Assembly: GCF_036248255.1 (NCBI RefSeq)
Contig: NZ_CP109178.1
Span: 1,426,001 to 1,490,000, forward strand
From: Streptomyces sp. NBC_01717
GTDB taxonomy: Bacteria > Actinomycetota > Actinomycetes > Streptomycetales > Streptomycetaceae
Direction: 5' to 3'
DNA: 64,000 nt
Within the stretch, counting starts at the first letter, position 1. Each line of letters opens with the position of its first letter. Under the pieces are notes generated by a model. That model was not told the origin of the DNA. It worked only from the letters and a program-made list of their open reading frames with translations, and searched no databases. Positions 19,931-29,215 of this stretch are shown one piece after another. The translations under genes and the position numbers were made by a program.

Positions 19931-20893
19931 TCACGGCCCGCCGACCCGCGTACCTCCCGGTTCCGGGCTGAGGACCAGCCGGTCGTCCCTCGTCCGGGGG
20001 CTGCCGATCACGACCCGGGACTGCGCGCTCGGCGCCGGTTCCGTCCTGGCCCGGTCCGCCAACGACATCGTCTCGCCCTGGGCGCGGCTGAGCAGAATGA
20101 CCCCGCGTACCGCCGCGGCGGAACCCAGCAGGGCCGGGATCAGGGCGATCGTCCCGCCCTGGAGGCGTTCGCCGAGCAGCGCCAGGCCGATGACCGCGGC
20201 GGCGATCGGGTTGGCGAGCGTGACCACGGCGAGCGGCGCGCCGAGACCGCCCTGGTACGCGGTCTGGGCGAGGAGCAGGCCGCCCATCGCGAAGGCCGAG
20301 ACGAGCAGCGCCACCGTCACCAGGCGCCAGCTGAACAGCGGGCCCGTGTGGTCCGTTGCCGCCACCGTCAGGGTCTGGGTGAGCGCCGATGCCACGCCGG
20401 ACGTGATGCCGGACGCCGCCGCGTGCCGCAGTCCGGGGCGGGTCCCGGGGCGGCTGAGTCCGGCGACGACCGCCATGGTCGCCGCACCGACCGCCAGCGC
20501 CTCGCCCAGGCTCAGCGTCTCGTGCGGGGCCGTGCCGCCCGCCGTCAGGAGCAGGGCGCCCAGGCCGAGCAGGGTGAGGATCGTGCCGTGCCATTCGGTG
20601 CCGGTGACCCGGCGTCCGGCGGCGCGTGCACCCAGCGGTACGGCGGCGACCAGGGTGAGCGCGCCGAGCGGCTGGACGAGGGTGAGCGGGCCGTACTTCA
20701 GCGCCGCGACATGCAGCAGTGCTCCACCGGCGTTCAGTGCCACCGCCGACCACCAGGCCGCGCGCCCGAGCATCCGGAACACTCCGGCGCCCGGCTCGCT
20801 GCGCCCCGCCAGCCGGGCCTGCGCCACGGCGGCCGAGGCATAGGCGACGGCGGAGACCAGGGACAGCGCGACGGCTGTCAGCGTGGCGTTCAT
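19931..20893 (-). CDS. EamA/DMT family transporter
   Basis: A 320-residue integral membrane protein with about ten hydrophobic segments and two internally similar halves, as in drug/metabolite transporters of the EamA type (first half ALKYGPLTLVQPLGALTLVA, second half GAPLAVVTLANPIAAAVIGL). The last 40 residues form a charged cytosolic tail. The ATG at 20893 overlaps the stop of the PAP2 gene, so both are one transcript. Substrate unknown; the operon partner suggests lipid or envelope metabolism. Confidence 0.85.
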   Translation of the reverse strand: MNATLTAVALSLVSAVAYASAAVAQARLAGRSEPGAGVFRMLGRAAWWSAVALNAGGALLHVAALKYGPLTLVQPLGALTLVAAVPLGARAAGRRVTGTEWHGTILTLLGLGALLLTAGGTAPHETLSLGEALAVGAATMAVVAGLSRPGTRPGLRHAAASGITSGVASALTQTLTVAATDHTGPLFSWRLVTVALLVSAFAMGGLLLAQTAYQGGLGAPLAVVTLANPIAAAVIGLALLGERLQGGTIALIPALLGSAAAVRGVILLSRAQGETMSLADRARTEPAPSAQSRVVIGSPRTRDDRLVLSPEPGGTRVGGP

Positions 20894-21756
20894 TGCCGGC
20901 CTCCGGACGACGAGGCGTACACCTCGGAGACGGCCGGATCGGGTATACGGGACATCGGCAGCCCGGTCCGGGCGACGGTGGACTCGGCCGCACCGGCGAC
21001 GGACGGCCACGGAGTGTGCACACGGACCGGCACGGTCCGCTCCAGCCGCAGCGCCGCGAGCGCGACGGCGAGCAACGCGCTGACGACGATCGAGTCGAGC
21101 CAGTAGTGGTTGGCGGTGCCGACTATCACCAGCAGTGTGACCAGCGGGTGCAGCAGCCAGAGCCACCGCCACCGCGAACGCGTGGCGACAATCAGCCCGA
21201 CCGCGACCATCAGCGCCCAGCCGAAGTGCAGGGAGGGCATCGCGGCGAACTGGTTGGCCATCGAGTCGGTGGCCGGGGTGTCTCCGTACACCGTCGGCCC
21301 GTACACCTGCCCGGTGTCGACGAGCCCGGCGGCGGCCAGCATCCGCGGCGGGGCGAGCGGGAACAGCAGATGCAGCGCGAGCGCGGCTCCGGTGAGCACC
21401 GCGAGGATCCGGCGCGACCAGACGTAGTGGAGGGGCCGGCGCCAGTAGAGCCAGGCCAGGAAGAAGAGCGTGGCCGGGAAGTGCACGACCGCGTAGTAGG
21501 TATTCGCGAGGTGGATCAGCGTCTCGCTGTGCAGCAGCGCGCCCTGCACGGCACCCTCGCCCGGCAGGTGCACCGCCCGTTCGAGGTCCCAGACATGTCC
21601 GGCGTTGCGGTACGCCTCCTCGACGTGACCGCTCGCGGCCTGGCGGCCGAGCTTGTAGATCGCGAAGAGTCCTACGACGAGAAGGAGCTCGCGGACGAGG
21701 GGCGGTCGGGCAGAAGTGTCCGGCTCCCGATCTGCGGGCTCACTGCGGGCGTACAT
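20890..21756 (-). CDS. PAP2-superfamily membrane phosphatase (inositolphosphotransferase-like)
   Basis: A 288-residue membrane protein of the PAP2_3 (Aur1/Ipt1-like) branch. The active-site motifs are seen as MPSLHFGW (near residue 170) and GTANHYWLD (near residue 210), where the histidines form the phosphohistidine/acid-base pair. About six membrane segments flank them. Relatives act on lipid phosphates or transfer phosphoinositol. The start could be ATG at 21756 or the GTG immediately before it; AGGGG is better spaced for the GTG. It is divergent from the TetR gene, and the operator array lies between them. Confidence 0.85.
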   Translation of the reverse strand: MYARSEPADREPDTSARPPLVRELLLVVGLFAIYKLGRQAASGHVEEAYRNAGHVWDLERAVHLPGEGAVQGALLHSETLIHLANTYYAVVHFPATLFFLAWLYWRRPLHYVWSRRILAVLTGAALALHLLFPLAPPRMLAAAGLVDTGQVYGPTVYGDTPATDSMANQFAAMPSLHFGWALMVAVGLIVATRSRWRWLWLLHPLVTLLVIVGTANHYWLDSIVVSALLAVALAALRLERTVPVRVHTPWPSVAGAAESTVARTGLPMSRIPDPAVSEVYASSSGGRQ

Positions 21757-21818
21757 CACCCGGTGCCCCTTTGCTGACGAAGCGGTGTTACGGCGGCATG
21801 GTCCAGTCCATACTGCAT

Positions 21819-21884
21819 CGATACGCCAGTGTACCGATACGCGAACGTATCGGAACACCGGCGTTTCGGTACACTGGCGTATCG
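21819..21884. promoter_or_regulatory. array of four 18-bp operator-like palindromes, 16-bp period
   Basis: Four consecutive units of the form CG-R-WAC-N6-GTW-Y-CG: CGATACGCCAGTGTACCG (21819), CGATACGCGAACGTATCG (21835), CGGAACACCGGCGTTTCG (21851) and CGGTACACTGGCGTATCG (21867). Neighbouring units share their CG ends, so centres are exactly 16 bp apart. The whole also forms a 22-bp inverted repeat (21816-21837 with 21866-21887). It lies between the PAP2 operon and the TetR gene and is almost certainly the TetR binding region. Confidence 0.85.
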
Positions 21885-21922
21885 ATGGACCTCGTCGCAC
21901 AGTCGCAGAGAGGGAACAGCAC

Positions 21923-22555
21923 ATGTCGTCGCACGATTCCGTGCAGGAACCGGCTCACACACCGCGCCGCTCGAAGATCACGCCGGAGCGGGCGCAAGAG
22001 CTCTACACGGCCGTGCTCGACCTGCTCCGGGAGAGCGGCTACGAGTCCCTCACCATGGAAGGGGTCGCGTCCCGCACCCGGTGCGGGAAGTCCACTCTCT
22101 ACCGGCAGTGGGGCTCCAAGCCGGAGCTGGTCGTCGCGGCACTGCACAGCACCCGGCAGATGCTGCTGTCGCACATCGACACGGGCACGCTCGCCGGTGA
22201 CCTGCGCGAGGCGGCGCGGGTCATCGGCGCGCGCTCCGGGCGTGACACGCCGCTGATGCATGCGCTGAGCCATGCCGCGCTGCAGAGCCCGGAGCTGCTC
22301 TGCGCACTGCGCGAAGCACTGGTCCTGCCCGAGTTGGCGGCGATCGACGCCATGGTCCGGCGCGGCAAGGAGCGCGGCGAGATCACCGAGGACAACGCGG
22401 GCGCGGAGTTCGTCTCCGCGCAACTGCTGGGCGTGATGCGCGCCAGGCCGCTGCTGGAGGCGAAGATCGCGGATGAGGCATATCTCACTCGCTTCGTGGA
22501 GAGCGCCGTTTTTCCGTCACTAGGTCTGGATCCGGCAACGACCGGGTCCTGCTGA
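21923..22555 (+). CDS. TetR/AcrR family regulator
   Basis: A 210-residue TetR-type repressor. The N-terminal helix-turn-helix is clear (LTMEGVASRTRCGKSTLYRQ, about residues 45-64), and a helical ligand-binding domain follows. The ATG at 21923 is preceded by GAGAGGG; in-frame codons further upstream run through the operator array and are unlikely starts. It is divergent from the PAP2-EamA operon and most likely represses both itself and that operon by binding the four-palindrome array. Confidence 0.93.
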   Translation: MSSHDSVQEPAHTPRRSKITPERAQELYTAVLDLLRESGYESLTMEGVASRTRCGKSTLYRQWGSKPELVVAALHSTRQMLLSHIDTGTLAGDLREAARVIGARSGRDTPLMHALSHAALQSPELLCALREALVLPELAAIDAMVRRGKERGEITEDNAGAEFVSAQLLGVMRARPLLEAKIADEAYLTRFVESAVFPSLGLDPATTGSC

Positions 22556-22634
22556 ACGTGGGCCGTCGTCCGAGCGGATGACGAGGGCCCGCCTGCGCCG
22601 CACCGTGGGGACGGGGGCGGCGCACCGTCCGGTC

Positions 22635-22664
22635 GGCCGGTGACTTCTTCGGGAGTCACCGGCC
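22635..22664. terminator. terminator after TetR gene
   Basis: GGCCGGTGACT (22635-22645) and its exact reverse complement (22654-22664) with an eight-base loop, about 80 bases past the TetR stop. Confidence 0.65.
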
Positions 22665-22787
22665 GCCCGCGTTTCACGTGTCCGTCCCCCTCGACAGCTG
22701 TCCGGTCCCGGCTACCAGCCATCAAACAAACGATTGGTAGATTACTGTCGCATTCGGCACGCACTTCGGCAACAGCAGGGGTGGACC

Positions 22788-23603
22788 ATGGACATCGGCA
22801 ATCCGGTCGACTTCACGGGGCGAGCGGTCATCGTCACCGGCGGCACCAAGGGCATCGGCGCCGCGATCGCCGAGATGTTCCTCGCCGCGGGCGCAGAGGT
22901 GATGGTCTGCGGGCGCAACGAGCCGCCGGCACCGCCCGAGGCGGGTGGGCGGACGGCTCACTTCCGGTCGGTCGACGTCCGGGACCCGGCCGCGGCCGCC
23001 GGTCTCGTCGACGCCGCCGTGGAGCGGTTCGGACGGCTGGACGTGCTGGTCAACAATGCGGGCGGCTCCCCCGACGCCGATGCGGCGACCATGTCCCCGC
23101 GGTTCGTCGAGAAGATCGTCGCGCTCAATCTGCTGGCCCCGTTCTATGTGGCGCAGGCGGCGAACCGGATCATGCAGGGCCAGCAGGACGGCGGCTCGGT
23201 CGTCAACATCGGCAGCGTCTCCGCCCACACCCCGCAGCCGGGCACCGCCGCCTACACGGCAGCGAAGGCCGGCCTGCTGGCCCTGACCCGGGCGCTGGCG
23301 CTGGAGTGGGCACCGAAGGTGCGCGTCAACCACATCACGACCGGACTGATCCGCACCGAGAGCGCGGTGCCGGTGTACGGCGAGGACGGTGGTGCGGCGG
23401 TGGCGGGCGTCATTCCGATGGGGCGGATGGCCGTGCCGGACGACGTCGCGCGCGCCTGTCTCTATCTGGCCGGCGACTTCGCTCCGTACGTCAACGGCGC
23501 CGATCTGGCGGTGCACGGGGGCGGCGAGGTGCCGGCCAGGTTCCTCGTCGCGAAGGGCGGTCGACGTCGAGACGCGCACCCTGAACCTTTTTCGTCCTCT
23601 TGA
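22788..23603 (+). CDS. SDR family oxidoreductase
   Basis: A 271-residue classical short-chain dehydrogenase/reductase. The NAD(P)-binding motif TGGTKGIG is at residues 17-24, NNAGG near residue 91, the catalytic Ser in NIGSVSAHTP and the Y-x-x-x-K pair in YTAAKAG near residue 160. The start at 22788 is preceded by AGGGG and gives the normal N-terminus; an in-frame ATG 54 bases upstream would add an unlikely basic leader. An A+T-rich stretch just upstream (22723-22745) probably holds its promoter. Substrate unknown. Confidence 0.9.
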   Translation: MDIGNPVDFTGRAVIVTGGTKGIGAAIAEMFLAAGAEVMVCGRNEPPAPPEAGGRTAHFRSVDVRDPAAAAGLVDAAVERFGRLDVLVNNAGGSPDADAATMSPRFVEKIVALNLLAPFYVAQAANRIMQGQQDGGSVVNIGSVSAHTPQPGTAAYTAAKAGLLALTRALALEWAPKVRVNHITTGLIRTESAVPVYGEDGGAAVAGVIPMGRMAVPDDVARACLYLAGDFAPYVNGADLAVHGGGEVPARFLVAKGGRRRDAHPEPFSSS

Positions 23604-23629
23604 CGATATCGATCGGGCTCCCTTATCGT
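23600..23629 (+). promoter_or_regulatory. promoter of SPFH gene
   Basis: TTGACG (23600-23605) and TATCGT (23624-23629) with an 18-base spacer, 30 bases before the SPFH start. It overlaps the SDR stop codon. Confidence 0.45.
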
Positions 23630-23659
23630 CTCCATGACGAGAATCGAGGGGGATCCGAC

Positions 23660-24673
23660 ATGGCCGACATCACCAAGCGGTTCGGCTGGCGCCATCTGCG
23701 CTCCGCACCCACCGCCCACATCCGCCACCACAAGCGCGGACGACTGGCGCACGACGGGGCGGGACTGAGCTTCTGGTACCGGTCACTGAGCGCCGCACTA
23801 TCCGAAGTGCCGGTCAACGACCGGGAGTTGGCGATGGCCTTCCACGCGCGTACGTCCGACTTCCAGGACGTCACCGTGCAGGCCACTGTGACGTACCGGA
23901 TCAGCGACCCGGCCGAGGCCGCCGCCCGGCTCGACTTCTCCGTCGACCCGGACACCGGCGGCTGGCGCGGTGCGCCGCTGGAGCAGATCGCCACACTCCT
24001 CACCGAAACGGCCCAGCAGCACACCCTGGACGTGCTGGCACGCACCCCGCTGGCCGGGGCGCTGGTCGACGGAGTCGCGTCGGTACGGAACCGGGTCGCC
24101 GAAGGACTTGCCGCCGAGCCCCGGCTGCCCGCCACCGGCATCGACGTGGTTGCCGTACGGGTCGTCGCGATCCGACCCGAGGCCGAGGTGGAGCGCGCCC
24201 TGCGCACCCCCGCTCGGGAGCAGATCCAGCAGGAGGCCGACCGGGCCACGTACGAACGCCGGGCCGTGGCCGTCGAGCGCGAGCGGACCATCGCCGAGAA
24301 CGAGCTCGCCAGTCAGATCGAACTTGCCCGCCGCGAGGAACAGTTGGTCGAGCAGCGGGGCACCAACACCCGCCGCGAGGCCGAGGAGAACGCGGCGGCC
24401 GACGGGGTGCGCGCCGAGGCCGAAGCGGCGCGCAAGGTGCGCCTGGCCCGCGCCGAGGCGGCAGCCGCACGCGAGGTCGGCGCCGCACATGCCGAGTCGC
24501 AGGCGGCCTGGCTGCGGGTGCACGCGGAGGTGGACACCGGGACGCTGCACGCCCTCGCCGCCACCTGGTTCGCCGAGAACCTGCCGCGCATCGACAGCGT
24601 CACCCTCTCCCCCGACGTCCTCACCGGGCTGCTCACCCGGCTCGGCCGGCCCGACCCGGAGGCGCGCGCGTGA
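23660..24673 (+). CDS. SPFH/band-7 domain protein
   Basis: A 337-residue SPFH (stomatin/flotillin-like) protein. Residues about 40-190 form the band-7 domain (FQDVTVQATVTYRISDPAEAA type segment). Residues 190-290 are a long Ala/Glu/Arg coiled coil (ERERTIAENELASQIELARR). It lacks an obvious N-terminal membrane helix, which is unusual for membrane scaffolds of this group and suggests a soluble or peripheral form. Its stop overlaps the GTG start of the next gene, so the two proteins are made together and probably work together. Function unknown. Confidence 0.85.
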   Translation: MADITKRFGWRHLRSAPTAHIRHHKRGRLAHDGAGLSFWYRSLSAALSEVPVNDRELAMAFHARTSDFQDVTVQATVTYRISDPAEAAARLDFSVDPDTGGWRGAPLEQIATLLTETAQQHTLDVLARTPLAGALVDGVASVRNRVAEGLAAEPRLPATGIDVVAVRVVAIRPEAEVERALRTPAREQIQQEADRATYERRAVAVERERTIAENELASQIELARREEQLVEQRGTNTRREAEENAAADGVRAEAEAARKVRLARAEAAAAREVGAAHAESQAAWLRVHAEVDTGTLHALAATWFAENLPRIDSVTLSPDVLTGLLTRLGRPDPEARA

Positions 24674-25569
24674 GCCTCGCCCCGCGCGCAGTGCTCGTGC
24701 ACCGGACGACCGAGTACGAGGAGCTGCTCGCCCGCCACGGCACGCACGGCCAGGCGGAGTTCTTCCTGTCCTCCCGCGGCCGGTCCATCGAGGAGGTGGC
24801 GCGGCGGCACGGGCGGACCCGGCAGGCGCTCGCCGATGTGGCAGCAGCCGTACCACTGCAGTGGCGCCAGTCCCGGGTGGAACGCGCAGATCTCGACCGC
24901 TTCCTCTTCGGGCCCGAGGATGTGGTGGTCGTCGTCGGGCAGGACGGGCTGGTCGCCAACGTCGCCAAATACCTGTCCGGCCAGCCCGTTGTGGGCATCG
25001 ACACCGACCCCGGGCGCAACCCGGGCGTGCTGGTGCGCCACCGTCCCGGCGATGCGGCCGCCCTGTTCCGGGCGGCCGCGTCCCCCGGCGGCACGACGGA
25101 CGATCTCACCATGGTCGAGGCCGTCGCCGACGACACCCAGCGCCTCCTCGCACTGAATGAGATCTATCTGGGCCCGCCAGGTCACCAGACGGCCCGGTAC
25201 CGTCTCGGCCCCGACGCCGACGGCTCCCCCGTCGAACCGCAGGCGTCCTCCGGCGTCCTGGTCGGCACCGGCACCGGCTCCACCGGCTGGTTGCGTTCGC
25301 TGTGGCAGGAGCGCGGGAGCACCCTGGCGCTGCCCGGCCCGACCGATCCCCGGCTGGTCTGGTTCGTACGCGAGGCCTGGCCGTCGCCCACGACCGGCAC
25401 CTCGCTGGTGGCGGGCGAACTCAGGCGTGACCAGCGGCTGCGTCTCACGGTCGAGTCCGACCGGGTGGTGGTCTTCGGTGACGGAATGGAGGGGGACGCA
25501 CTGGAACTGACGTGGGGGCAGACCGTGCGACTCGGCATCTCGGCGACATCACTGCGGCTGACCGTATGA
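24670..25569 (+). CDS. diverged NAD-kinase-like protein
   Basis: A 299-residue protein with the NAD-kinase/diacylglycerol-kinase fold. The phosphate-binding motif normally written GGDG appears as GQDG (VVVVGQDGLVANVAKYLSGQ, near residue 83), and the second family motif is present as VGTGTGSTGW near residue 200. A degenerate N-terminal region resembles a short HTH-like helix pair. The GTG start overlaps the SPFH stop. Because the first glycine of the catalytic motif is changed, activity as NAD kinase is uncertain; it could bind NAD(H) as a sensor for its SPFH partner. Confidence 0.75.
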   Translation: MSLAPRAVLVHRTTEYEELLARHGTHGQAEFFLSSRGRSIEEVARRHGRTRQALADVAAAVPLQWRQSRVERADLDRFLFGPEDVVVVVGQDGLVANVAKYLSGQPVVGIDTDPGRNPGVLVRHRPGDAAALFRAAASPGGTTDDLTMVEAVADDTQRLLALNEIYLGPPGHQTARYRLGPDADGSPVEPQASSGVLVGTGTGSTGWLRSLWQERGSTLALPGPTDPRLVWFVREAWPSPTTGTSLVAGELRRDQRLRLTVESDRVVVFGDGMEGDALELTWGQTVRLGISATSLRLTV

Positions 25570-25962
25570 GCAGCCGTCGCGGGCCGGACGGACAAGGAAT
25601 GCCGGGGCGTGGCCGCAGCTCGGTCAATGCCTCGATCGAGTGACTTCCCACCGCACGGGTGAATCGAACGCCCGATTACGGCCGCTTGCCCAGCCGTACT
25701 CCGGAACGCGCATCCAACTCGAACATCAGGCCGATGATTCGCTCTCGTCCCTCCGTGACGACCTCTTGATCAGCCGCGTTCTCCGGTCGCTCGTCCCGAT
25801 CGAAGCGGCCTCAGGAGGAACAATGAATTCCGTACGCGCCCTTCAGCGTGTTCATCTCATGTTCGATGCACTTCCGGTGCCTCCCCTGCCTCCCCGGCGC
25901 CGGGTTGACGCTGTCTCAGTTTTTCTCCTGACCCTGGACAGGCCGGTCTCGGGGTGGTGGGC
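25570..25962. other. intergenic region, no gene seen
   Basis: About 390 bases between the NAD-kinase-like and ABC exporter genes. An open frame at 25640-25966 has no ribosome site, no recognisable motif and atypical composition, so I read the stretch as non-coding. It probably contains the exporter's promoter. Confidence 0.5.
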
Positions 25963-27888
25963 ATGAGCCTGGAGAAGCCCCTGCCGACCGGTCCCGCCGC
26001 CACAGTCCCGCACCAGGAAGGCAGGAAGAAGCCCGGTGCGCCACGGCCCGCAGCACCCCCGGAACTGAGTTTCAGCGGGCGGGTGCACGCCAACGCGATG
26101 CAGGACGCGACCCTGTGGGACATGGCGCGCCGCATCCCGGCCGCGCTCGGCCGTACGTTCCGGCTGGCCTGGTCGGTCGACCGGCACATGGTGGTGACCG
26201 TGCTGGTCTGCCAGTTGCTCTCCGGCATCGGGACGGCCGTGATGCTCGCGTCGGTGGCGGACGCGATGGGGCCGCTGTTCGGCTCGACGGACGCCGCGGC
26301 CGGTCTTCACCGCGCGTGGCCCGCGCTGACGGTCGCGGGCGTCGCGCTGGGGGTCGGCTCGACGGCCTGGCTGGTGGCCGACTGGGCGACGCGCCGGCTC
26401 AATCCGCAGGTGGCGTCGGCCGCCGATCTGACCATGGTGGACACGCACATGCGGGTCGAGCTGTCCGCGTACGACCAGGAAGGATTCAGCGACCGCAGCC
26501 AGGCCGCGGAGATCGGAGCGATGCGGGCGGTCGATCTCGCGGAGGACGCCAAGAGCATGACCAACGGGCTCGTCCAACTCATGACCGCCGCTTCCGTACT
26601 GACCGTGCTGCACCCCCTGCTGCTCGTGGTCCTGCTGCTCTCCGTCGTCCCGCGTGGTCTCGGCGGGGTGATCGCCGCCAGAATCGACTATCGGGTTTTC
26701 GACGCGTCGGTCTCGGCACGCAACACGAGGGGCATGATGCGCTGGTTCCTGACGACACCGACGCTCGCCGACGAACTGCGCGCCAACACCATGCGCCCCT
26801 ACCTGCATTTCTGGTATCGCACGATGTGCGACCGGGTCGAGGGGCGGGCGCTGGCCGCGGCGCCGCTGTATCTGCGGGTCAACGCCGTCGCCGCGGCACT
26901 GAGCGGGGTGTTCACCGTCGGGATGTGGGCCTCGCTGGCCGGGCTGGTCGTGTCCGGGCGGATGACCCTGGCGATCGCCGGCACGGCCGTCATGGCCTCA
27001 CAGACCGCAGGTCGTTCGCTCAACTCCGTGATCCGGTACGGCGCTGCCATGTTCCACCACGGTCTCTACCTCGACGACTACCACCGCTTTCTCGCCCGGG
27101 CCCGCGATCTGACCACCCACCGGGGCGCAGCCGTACCGCAGGCCCCGACCGAGATCCGGCTGACCGGAGCCGGATTCAGCTACCCGAAGAAGGACACCCC
27201 GGCCCTGCACCCGGTGTCGCTCACCCTGCGCCGGGGCGAGGTCGTCGCACTGGTCGGCGAGAACGGGGCGGGCAAGTCCACCCTGGTACGCCTGCTGACC
27301 GGGCTGACCCTGCCCACCAGCGGCACCGTGCACTGGGACGACACCGATCTGGCGACGGCGGACGCCGAAGCGGTGTGGCAGCACGTGGGACTCGTACCGC
27401 AGCAGAGCGGTCACTGGCCGCTGGCCGCGCGCGAGAACATCGACCTGGGACAGCCGCGGGAGCACGGCGACGACTTGGTGTGGGAGGCGGCGGCGCGCGT
27501 CGGCATGGACGAGCCGATCCGGGGCCTTCCCGACGGGATGGATACGCTGCTCGCCCGTTCCCTGTGGGGCGGACACGAGCTGTCCGGTGGCCAGTGGCAG
27601 CGTCTCGCCTGCGCGCGGGCCATGTACCGCGGGCCCGGCTTCCTCATTCTGGACGAGCCCACCAGCGAGATGGACGCCCGGGGCGAGCACCAGATCTTCA
27701 CGGCGCTGCGGGAGATGGCCCCGGACCGGATCACCCTGGTCGTCACGCACCGCCTCGACAATGTGAGGATGGCCGACCGGATTCTCGTCCTCGACCGGGG
27801 CCGGATCCGGGAAGAAGGGACTTTCGACCAACTGGCTTACGGAGACGGCCTCTTCGCCGAGTTGTACGCCCTGTCGCAGGACCGCTGA
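25963..27888 (+). CDS. ABC transporter, fused permease-ATPase (exporter type)
   Basis: A 641-residue half-transporter. Residues about 60-350 form the membrane domain; the C-terminal ATPase has Walker [10 protein letters not shown], signature [15 protein letters not shown], Walker [13 protein letters not shown] and the switch histidine in VTHRLD. Like other exporters it should work as a dimer. The ATG at 25963 has GGGGTGG upstream; a GTG nine bases earlier is possible. The N-terminal 40 residues are proline-rich and cytosolic. It is followed after 88 bases by a Nudix gene in the same direction. Substrate unknown. Confidence 0.9.
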   Translation: MSLEKPLPTGPAATVPHQEGRKKPGAPRPAAPPELSFSGRVHANAMQDATLWDMARRIPAALGRTFRLAWSVDRHMVVTVLVCQLLSGIGTAVMLASVADAMGPLFGSTDAAAGLHRAWPALTVAGVALGVGSTAWLVADWATRRLNPQVASAADLTMVDTHMRVELSAYDQEGFSDRSQAAEIGAMRAVDLAEDAKSMTNGLVQLMTAASVLTVLHPLLLVVLLLSVVPRGLGGVIAARIDYRVFDASVSARNTRGMMRWFLTTPTLADELRANTMRPYLHFWYRTMCDRVEGRALAAAPLYLRVNAVAAALSGVFTVGMWASLAGLVVSGRMTLAIAGTAVMASQTAGRSLNSVIRYGAAMFHHGLYLDDYHRFLARARDLTTHRGAAVPQAPTEIRLTGAGFSYPKKDTPALHPVSLTLRRGEVVALVGENGAGKSTLVRLLTGLTLPTSGTVHWDDTDLATADAEAVWQHVGLVPQQSGHWPLAARENIDLGQPREHGDDLVWEAAARVGMDEPIRGLPDGMDTLLARSLWGGHELSGGQWQRLACARAMYRGPGFLILDEPTSEMDARGEHQIFTALREMAPDRITLVVTHRLDNVRMADRILVLDRGRIREEGTFDQLAYGDGLFAELYALSQDR

Positions 27889-27976
27889 GCCGACGACCGC
27901 ACCGACCGACGACCACCCGGGGGATCGTCGCGCCCGCTCGCACCGGGCGCGACGGTCCCGGCCCCCGAGGAGCACC

Positions 27977-28483
27977 ATGGATTCCCGACCCACCGAGATC
28001 CCCACGCGCAACAACCGTCCGCCCGTCGCCCAAGCGGCGCTCGGCGTGGGGGTCGTCGTGCAGGACGAGCGGGGACGCATCCTGCTCGGCAGACACCACA
28101 GCGGCACCTGGGAGCTGCCGGGCGGCAAGGTCGACCCGACGAACGAGTCGATCGCCGCGGCTGCCGTGCGGGAGTTGCGCGAGGAGACCGGCCTGGACGT
28201 CACCGAGGACCGGGTGACGGTCTTCGCGATGCTTCACGACGTGGTCGCCGGTATCAACCGCGTGACCATGGCCGCCGTGGTGACCGTGCAGTCGGAGAAC
28301 CCGCAGGTCACGGAACCCCATCTGATCAGCACCTGGCAGTGGACCGGCCTCGACGACCTGCCGGAGCCGCTCTTCGATCCCTCGGCCCAGATCCTCGCGG
28401 CCTGGCGCCCGGAGCTGCCCGTCGAGCATCCCCCCGCCCACTGTCTGAAGGTCATGGACGTCCCCGCCGGAGCCGACTCATAA
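27977..28483 (+). CDS. Nudix hydrolase
   Basis: A 168-residue Nudix pyrophosphohydrolase. The Nudix box runs from [16 protein letters not shown] to [11 protein letters not shown] (about residues 52-78) with all key Gly/Glu/Arg residues intact. The preceding [15 protein letters not shown] strand is typical of MutT/NUDT1-like enzymes acting on nucleotide diphosphates. The C-terminus ([19 protein letters not shown]) matches 8-oxo-dGTPase-like members. It follows the ABC exporter and may share its transcript. The natural substrate cannot be told from sequence. Confidence 0.92.
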   Translation: MDSRPTEIPTRNNRPPVAQAALGVGVVVQDERGRILLGRHHSGTWELPGGKVDPTNESIAAAAVRELREETGLDVTEDRVTVFAMLHDVVAGINRVTMAAVVTVQSENPQVTEPHLISTWQWTGLDDLPEPLFDPSAQILAAWRPELPVEHPPAHCLKVMDVPAGADS

Positions 28484-28510
28484 CCTAGGGCAATTAATCG
28501 TTTGCCTAGG
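28484..28510. promoter_or_regulatory. CCTAGG inverted repeat before FBP gene
   Basis: CCTAGGGCAA (28484-28493) faces TTGCCTAGG (28502-28510) across an A+T-rich spacer, 30 bases upstream of the FBP-domain gene. It looks like a repressor site overlapping a promoter, with one extra base in the left arm. Confidence 0.5.
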
Positions 28511-28538
28511 ACTCATAGGCATCATTAGCGTCCTCGGC

Positions 28539-29036
28539 ATGAAGGCCGTGAGTGAGCAGGACATCCGCGCATCGTTCGTCAATTGCTCCAAGGGGGAAGC
28601 CAGGCGTCTGCCGATGCCGCGCGATCTTGCCGAGCAGCCCTGGGACGACCTGGATTTCCTGGGCTGGCGCGATCTCGCCGCACCGGGGCGCAGCTACATC
28701 GTCACCGATCACGAAGGCGAGCTGATCGGCATCACCCTCCGGTTCCCCTCCCGGCAACGGGGCTTCCTCCACCGCAGCATGTGTTCACTCTGCCTGACCA
28801 CACACCCGGGCAGCGGTGTCTCACTGATGACTGCCCGCAAGTCGGGCCCGGCAGGGCGGGAGGGGAATTCGGTCGGCGTGTACATCTGCACCGACCTCGC
28901 CTGCTCGCTCTATGTCCGCGGCAGGAAGGTACCGGCCGCCGGCGGACGCTTCAAGGAGACGCTGACCCTGGAGGAGCAGGTGGCACGCACCCGGACCAAC
29001 CTCGCCGCGTTCCTGCGCACGCTGTACGTGGCCTGA
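28539..29036 (+). CDS. FBP-domain (FusB-like, EF-G-binding) protein
   Basis: A 165-residue protein with the FBP domain of EF-G-binding FusB-type proteins. The C-terminal treble-clef zinc site is visible as MCSLC (about residue 84) and CTDLAC (about residue 119), and the strand VGVYICTDLACSLYVRGR is typical. FusB-type proteins rescue ribosomes stalled with fusidic acid-EF-G. The Streptomyces relatives are abundant and mostly uncharacterised, so resistance is not implied. The promoter region carries a CCTAGG inverted repeat. Confidence 0.8.
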   Translation: MKAVSEQDIRASFVNCSKGEARRLPMPRDLAEQPWDDLDFLGWRDLAAPGRSYIVTDHEGELIGITLRFPSRQRGFLHRSMCSLCLTTHPGSGVSLMTARKSGPAGREGNSVGVYICTDLACSLYVRGRKVPAAGGRFKETLTLEEQVARTRTNLAAFLRTLYVA

Positions 29037-29215
29037 CCGCCTGGCCGCCGTCACAGACCAGGGGCCGCACCGGATCCGGTAAGAGCCGACGGGTCACCCT
29101 GAGCCTGCTGGTGATCGTATTGAACGCAGACGCTCGATACGCTATTGGGCGTACAGTGACCTGCGAGGAGTCACTCTCCGCGTCTGTCCGTCCAGCCTTG
29201 CCACAGGGGGAGCCC

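Noticed and set aside
25640..25966. A 108-codon open frame before the ABC exporter.
   Set aside because: No ribosome site, no recognisable sequence, and it overlaps the exporter start.
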